This document shows positions 63,205 through 64,000 of a stretch of DNA of 64,000 nucleotides, one piece after another. The position numbers were made by a program, and so were the translations under genes. The stretch's first letter is position 1, and each line of letters starts with the position of its first letter. Source of the DNA: Paenibacillus sp. JZ16 (lineage in GTDB: Bacteria > Bacillota > Bacilli > Paenibacillales > Paenibacillaceae); contig NZ_CP017659.1 of the NCBI RefSeq assembly GCF_015326965.1, forward strand, positions 1,984,001 to 2,048,000, given 5' to 3'. Under the pieces are notes generated by a model. It was not told the DNA's origin and did no database searches. It saw only the letters and a list, made by a program, of their open reading frames with translations.

Positions 63205-63903
63205 TTAAACATGAATGTAGTTTTTCTGTATGTTTTCTTTAACCCTTCTGAGATGGTTCAGCAAAGCCAGCTTCGCTTTTACCGGGTCACGTTCCTTAAT
63301 GGCTTGCAAAATAAGTAAATGTTCTTCGTAGACCTCGCTCTTGCGACCCGGAATCTGAGCGGTTTTGCTCAGTGTCCGCTGCAGCAAATCCATATGCAAT
63401 TCAATCATATTGACGAGGACAACGTTATGCGTGGCTTTCGCAATCGACAAGTGGAATGCTTGATCCGGCTTCGATCGATCCTCCGCATTCTGATCGATCT
63501 CCCCCCAAGTCGCGAAGGCTGCCTCAATCTCGGCGATATCCTCATCGGTTGCGCGCTTTGCCGCCAGCTCCACAATTCCGGTCTCAAACAATTCGCGCGC
63601 CTCTAACAACTCAATGATGGTTGCACGTTCGATATTATCCAGGATGCGGCTGCGATCCTCGGCAACATCCAGTGCCTTGCTCAGGAAACGCCCGCCTCCG
63701 GGTCTGGCTTCGATCAGTCCTTCGCGCTCCAGAATGCGGAAAGCTTCCCGCAACGTCCCGCGGCTAATGCCAAACGATTGGGCCAGCTCCCGCTCTGTCG
63801 GAAGAACGTCACCCGGGGTCAAATTTCCTTCCAGAATCAAATTCTTGATCTGTTCGATGACATCCTCGTACACCCGATGATATTTAATCTTCTTAATGGT
63901 CAT
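63205..63903 (-). CDS. GntR-family (FadR subgroup) transcriptional regulator
   Basis: A 232-residue regulator. The N-terminal winged helix contains DVLPTERELAQSFGISRGTLREAFRIL (key part ERELAQSFGISRGTLREAF, about 34-52). The C-terminal helical FCD domain has LLEARELFETGIVELAAKRAT and metal-type His residues in FHLSIAKATHN and EEHLLILQAI. The ATG at 63903 follows GAGAGGG by about 9 bases; a longer frame to 63954 lacks a site and covers the operator. It probably represses the downstream catabolic operon and itself, released by an acid or sugar acid. Confidence 0.9.
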   Translation of the reverse strand: MTIKKIKYHRVYEDVIEQIKNLILEGNLTPGDVLPTERELAQSFGISRGTLREAFRILEREGLIEARPGGGRFLSKALDVAEDRSRILDNIERATIIELLEARELFETGIVELAAKRATDEDIAEIEAAFATWGEIDQNAEDRSKPDQAFHLSIAKATHNVVLVNMIELHMDLLQRTLSKTAQIPGRKSEVYEEHLLILQAIKERDPVKAKLALLNHLRRVKENIQKNYIHV

Positions 63904-63939
63904 ATGACTACCCTCTCTATCCCTACTTGCGCAAACGAT

Positions 63940-63956
63940 AATTGGACGACCCAATT
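63940..63956. promoter_or_regulatory. AATTGG-N5-CCAATT operator before the GntR-family gene
   Basis: AATTGG-ACGAC-CCAATT is an exact inverted repeat 37-53 bases upstream of the regulator start. It matches the site at 63159-63175 in arms and spacing, pointing to autoregulation. Confidence 0.75.
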
Positions 63957-64000
63957 AACCGCATGTTTAGCATAAACGCATCCGAAATGGCTGTCAAGCA

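Overview
The window looks like a Paenibacillus-type chromosome (Firmicutes, GC near 50 %). The evidence is strong GGAGG-type ribosome-binding sites, frequent GTG and TTG starts, a HelD helicase, a yclNOPQ-type siderophore importer, a YjcZ-type microprotein, and two carbohydrate ABC importers that carry no ATPase of their own. No rRNA, tRNA or CRISPR array was seen. The only mobile element is a decayed IS3-family copy at the left edge.

Layout. 1-1946: a glycine-zipper microprotein and the IS element, whose transposase orfB is frameshifted. 1986-8433: a minus-strand sugar locus with a GH94-like glycoside phosphorylase, a LacI-type regulator, an MFS carrier and a glycerophosphodiesterase; a perfect 38-bp palindrome lies in front of the phosphorylase. 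8637-11693: a MarR regulator with an MFS carrier, then a second MFS carrier. 11803-18296: a chemoreceptor, HelD, an aromatic-acid-exporter-like membrane protein and a PAP2 phosphatase. 18476-22821: an NAD(P)-binding protein, the selD-selU pair for selenouridine in tRNA, and a divergent permease with a Cys-Cys motif. 22956-27720: a membrane-anchored PrsA-like foldase, a stand-alone LytTR protein, a secreted protein, a YwaF-like membrane protein without a normal start codon, and an aldose epimerase.

27852-31262 holds glpD and glpK: glpK has a cre site on its promoter and glpD has a terminator-bearing leader. 31332-39400 holds a ROK repressor divergent from a sugar ABC importer followed by three tandem Gfo/Idh/MocA dehydrogenases. 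39537-45106 holds a succinate-semialdehyde dehydrogenase and a Fur-box-preceded yclNOPQ operon. 45489-53546 is a run of small units: a nitroreductase, a TPP riboswitch with an orphan ykoF, the YjcZ peptide, methyltransferases, nucleotidyltransferases, a sensorless chemoreceptor, a NUDIX/phosphatase unit and a zinc-ribbon microprotein.

53792-63903 is the most interesting region. It is one minus-strand unit: GntR/FadR-type regulator, AtuA-like DUF1446 protein (frameshifted here), DUF4387 protein, two LplB/LplC-type permeases, a solute-binding lipoprotein, two ADP-ribosylglycohydrolase-family proteins (one with a C-terminal lectin-like extension) and a ribokinase. Two copies of AATTGG-N5-CCAATT, one before the regulator gene and one before the AtuA-like gene, mark it as a regulon. 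The simplest reading is import of an unknown glycoside, probably a riboside, hydrolysis, and phosphorylation of the released sugar. The substrate and the role of the DUF1446/DUF4387 pair are not known.
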